12,771 bases of DNA, from assembly GCA_052034745.1 (NCBI GenBank), contig JBPOIF010000034.1, positions 1 to 12,771 on the forward strand. The letters are read 5' to 3'. This document shows, piece after piece, positions 12,214 to 12,771 of the stretch. How positions within the stretch are numbered: the first letter of the stretch is position 1; each line of letters opens with the position of its first letter. A program made the position numbers and the translations under genes. Below the pieces are notes generated by a model. That model was not told the DNA's origin and searched no databases. It saw only the letters and a list, made by a program, of their open reading frames with translations. Origin of the DNA: UBA4124 sp052034745 (lineage in GTDB: Bacteria > Patescibacteriota > Minisyncoccia > Phycocordibacterales > UBA9973).

Positions 12214-12283
12214 ACGCTAGCTATTAGCCCTATTCATCGTTATTCATTGTAGTAAATCATCTAAAAAGTTCCGTTATTCTGTT

Positions 12284-12360
12284 TGGTACACCCGGCAAGA
12301 TTCGAACTTGCGACACCTGGTTCCGAAGACCAGTGCTCTAATCCACTGAGCTACGGGTGC
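12284..12360 (-). tRNA. tRNA-Arg(UCG), CCA encoded
   Basis: On the minus strand the gene folds as a complete cloverleaf of 74 nt plus encoded CCA (12284-12286). The acceptor stem is GCACCCG with CGGGTGT (first pair G.U), the D-arm is GCTC/GAGC, the anticodon stem is CTGGT/ACCAG with loop CTTCGGA (anticodon UCG, reading CGA), and the T-arm is GCAAG-TTCGAAT-CTTGC. The discriminator is A. It lies between the GH5 gene and the membrane protein, on the same strand as both. Confidence 0.97.
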
Positions 12361-12390
12361 ACGTAAAGCCTATTTTAACAGATGTAGCAT

Positions 12391-12771
12391 CTAAAGTCGA
12401 AGCCGACGTAAAATCTGGTCCACAAAATCAAGTTTTACGTTCTCCATAGGCAGAACAGAGCCTAATATGTCTACAATTCGCTCACCATCATTTTCAGCAA
12501 AGTACACGGTGGCATCCTGATTAAATCGCCCGATCGGAAGAAGACGAACGCAATACATGGCGCCATCCTGAATCACGCCAAAACTTCGAAACCCTTCGAA
12601 AGAATAAAATTTCTGACCAATAGTTATGCCCTGTTCATTTAGTAAATACTTCATAACTCTTGGCGGGCGCCGACTATAAACAACAATAGCTACTGTCATC
12701 ACTACAATTAGCAATGTAAAGTAATAATTTTTGATCATAAAGATGCTAATAATAATTAGAACAAGCGAAAC
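12391..12771 (-). CDS. Membrane protein of unknown function, 5' end beyond the window
   Basis: The first ATG in the window (12738) gives 115 residues, but the frame stays open to the window edge and reads VSLVLIIISIFMIKNYYF upstream, a clear hydrophobic helix. The true gene therefore starts outside. Two adjacent membrane segments (VSLVLIIISIF and YYFTLLIVVMTVAIVVY) are followed by basic RRPPR and a cytoplasmic domain of about 85 residues with strand-turn-strand pattern (LLNEQGITIGQKFYSFEGFRSFGVIQDG) and a C-terminal helix. The pattern resembles a pleckstrin-homology-like bacterial domain, a guess from appearance. Similar two-helix plus small-domain proteins are, from memory, common in Patescibacteria. 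The stop is TAG. Confidence 0.8.
   Translation of the reverse strand, partial: VSLVLIIISIFMIKNYYFTLLIVVMTVAIVVYSRRPPRVMKYLLNEQGITIGQKFYSFEGFRSFGVIQDGAMYCVRLLPIGRFNQDATVYFAENDGERIVDILGSVLPMENVKLDFVDQILRRLRL

Noticed and set aside
1..12771. CRISPR array or tandem repeats
   Set aside because: No regularly spaced direct repeats were seen anywhere; the only long repeat is the single inverted pair.

Overview
The window looks like a fragment of a Candidate Phyla Radiation (Patescibacteria) genome, probably a Parcubacteria-like lineage. The signs are compact, mostly short genes, many proteins with no recognisable family, start codons that mostly lack a Shine-Dalgarno sequence, and a few proteins of types common in such genomes (ComF-type phosphoribosyltransferase, compact malic enzyme, lone sigma factor, small membrane-anchored domains). 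TGA ends the sigma-factor gene, so UGA is read as stop. The lineage is an inference from style, not from a marker gene.

Layout. 65-733 (+) is a ComF-family phosphoribosyltransferase. It converges on two unrecognised minus-strand genes (816-1637 and 1784-2464), each followed by its own hairpin terminator. A lone ECF-type sigma factor (2596-3114, +) is divergent from the second of these and ends at a strong terminator. 3168-6734 (-) reads as one run of five co-directional genes: a nucleotidyltransferase-fold protein, a DUF1801 protein, malic enzyme, a family 2 glycosyltransferase and a membrane-anchored small-domain protein. A second, unrelated nucleotidyltransferase-fold gene (6813-7259, +) is divergent from that run. 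7309-8541 (-) is a very AT-rich gene for a protein with a zinc-protease HExxH motif.

The most striking part is 8542-11235. A GC-rich, hairpin-dense spacer leads into a three-gene restriction-modification operon: small XRE regulator, D12-class adenine methyltransferase, and a putative restriction endonuclease overlapping the methyltransferase by 19 bp. The operon sits exactly between two 201-bp inverted repeats (8814-9014 and 11029-11229) that match at 192 of 201 positions with no gaps. Each repeat copy contains two strong hairpins, and one stem carries a compensatory G-C to A-T change between copies. The right repeat includes the last codons and the stop of the endonuclease gene, and the left repeat carries a 12-bp remnant of that same coding end. 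This looks like a self-contained, possibly mobile or invertible restriction-modification cassette bounded by structured repeats.

The right flank (-) has a GH5 glycoside hydrolase ending only 12 bp beyond the repeat, a tRNA-Arg(UCG) with encoded CCA, and a membrane protein whose reading frame runs off the right edge of the window.

How the genes work together: in the cassette the regulator probably times expression of methyltransferase and nuclease, since operator-like palindromes overlap its promoter. Elsewhere the neighbours do not form an obvious pathway beyond being co-transcribed.
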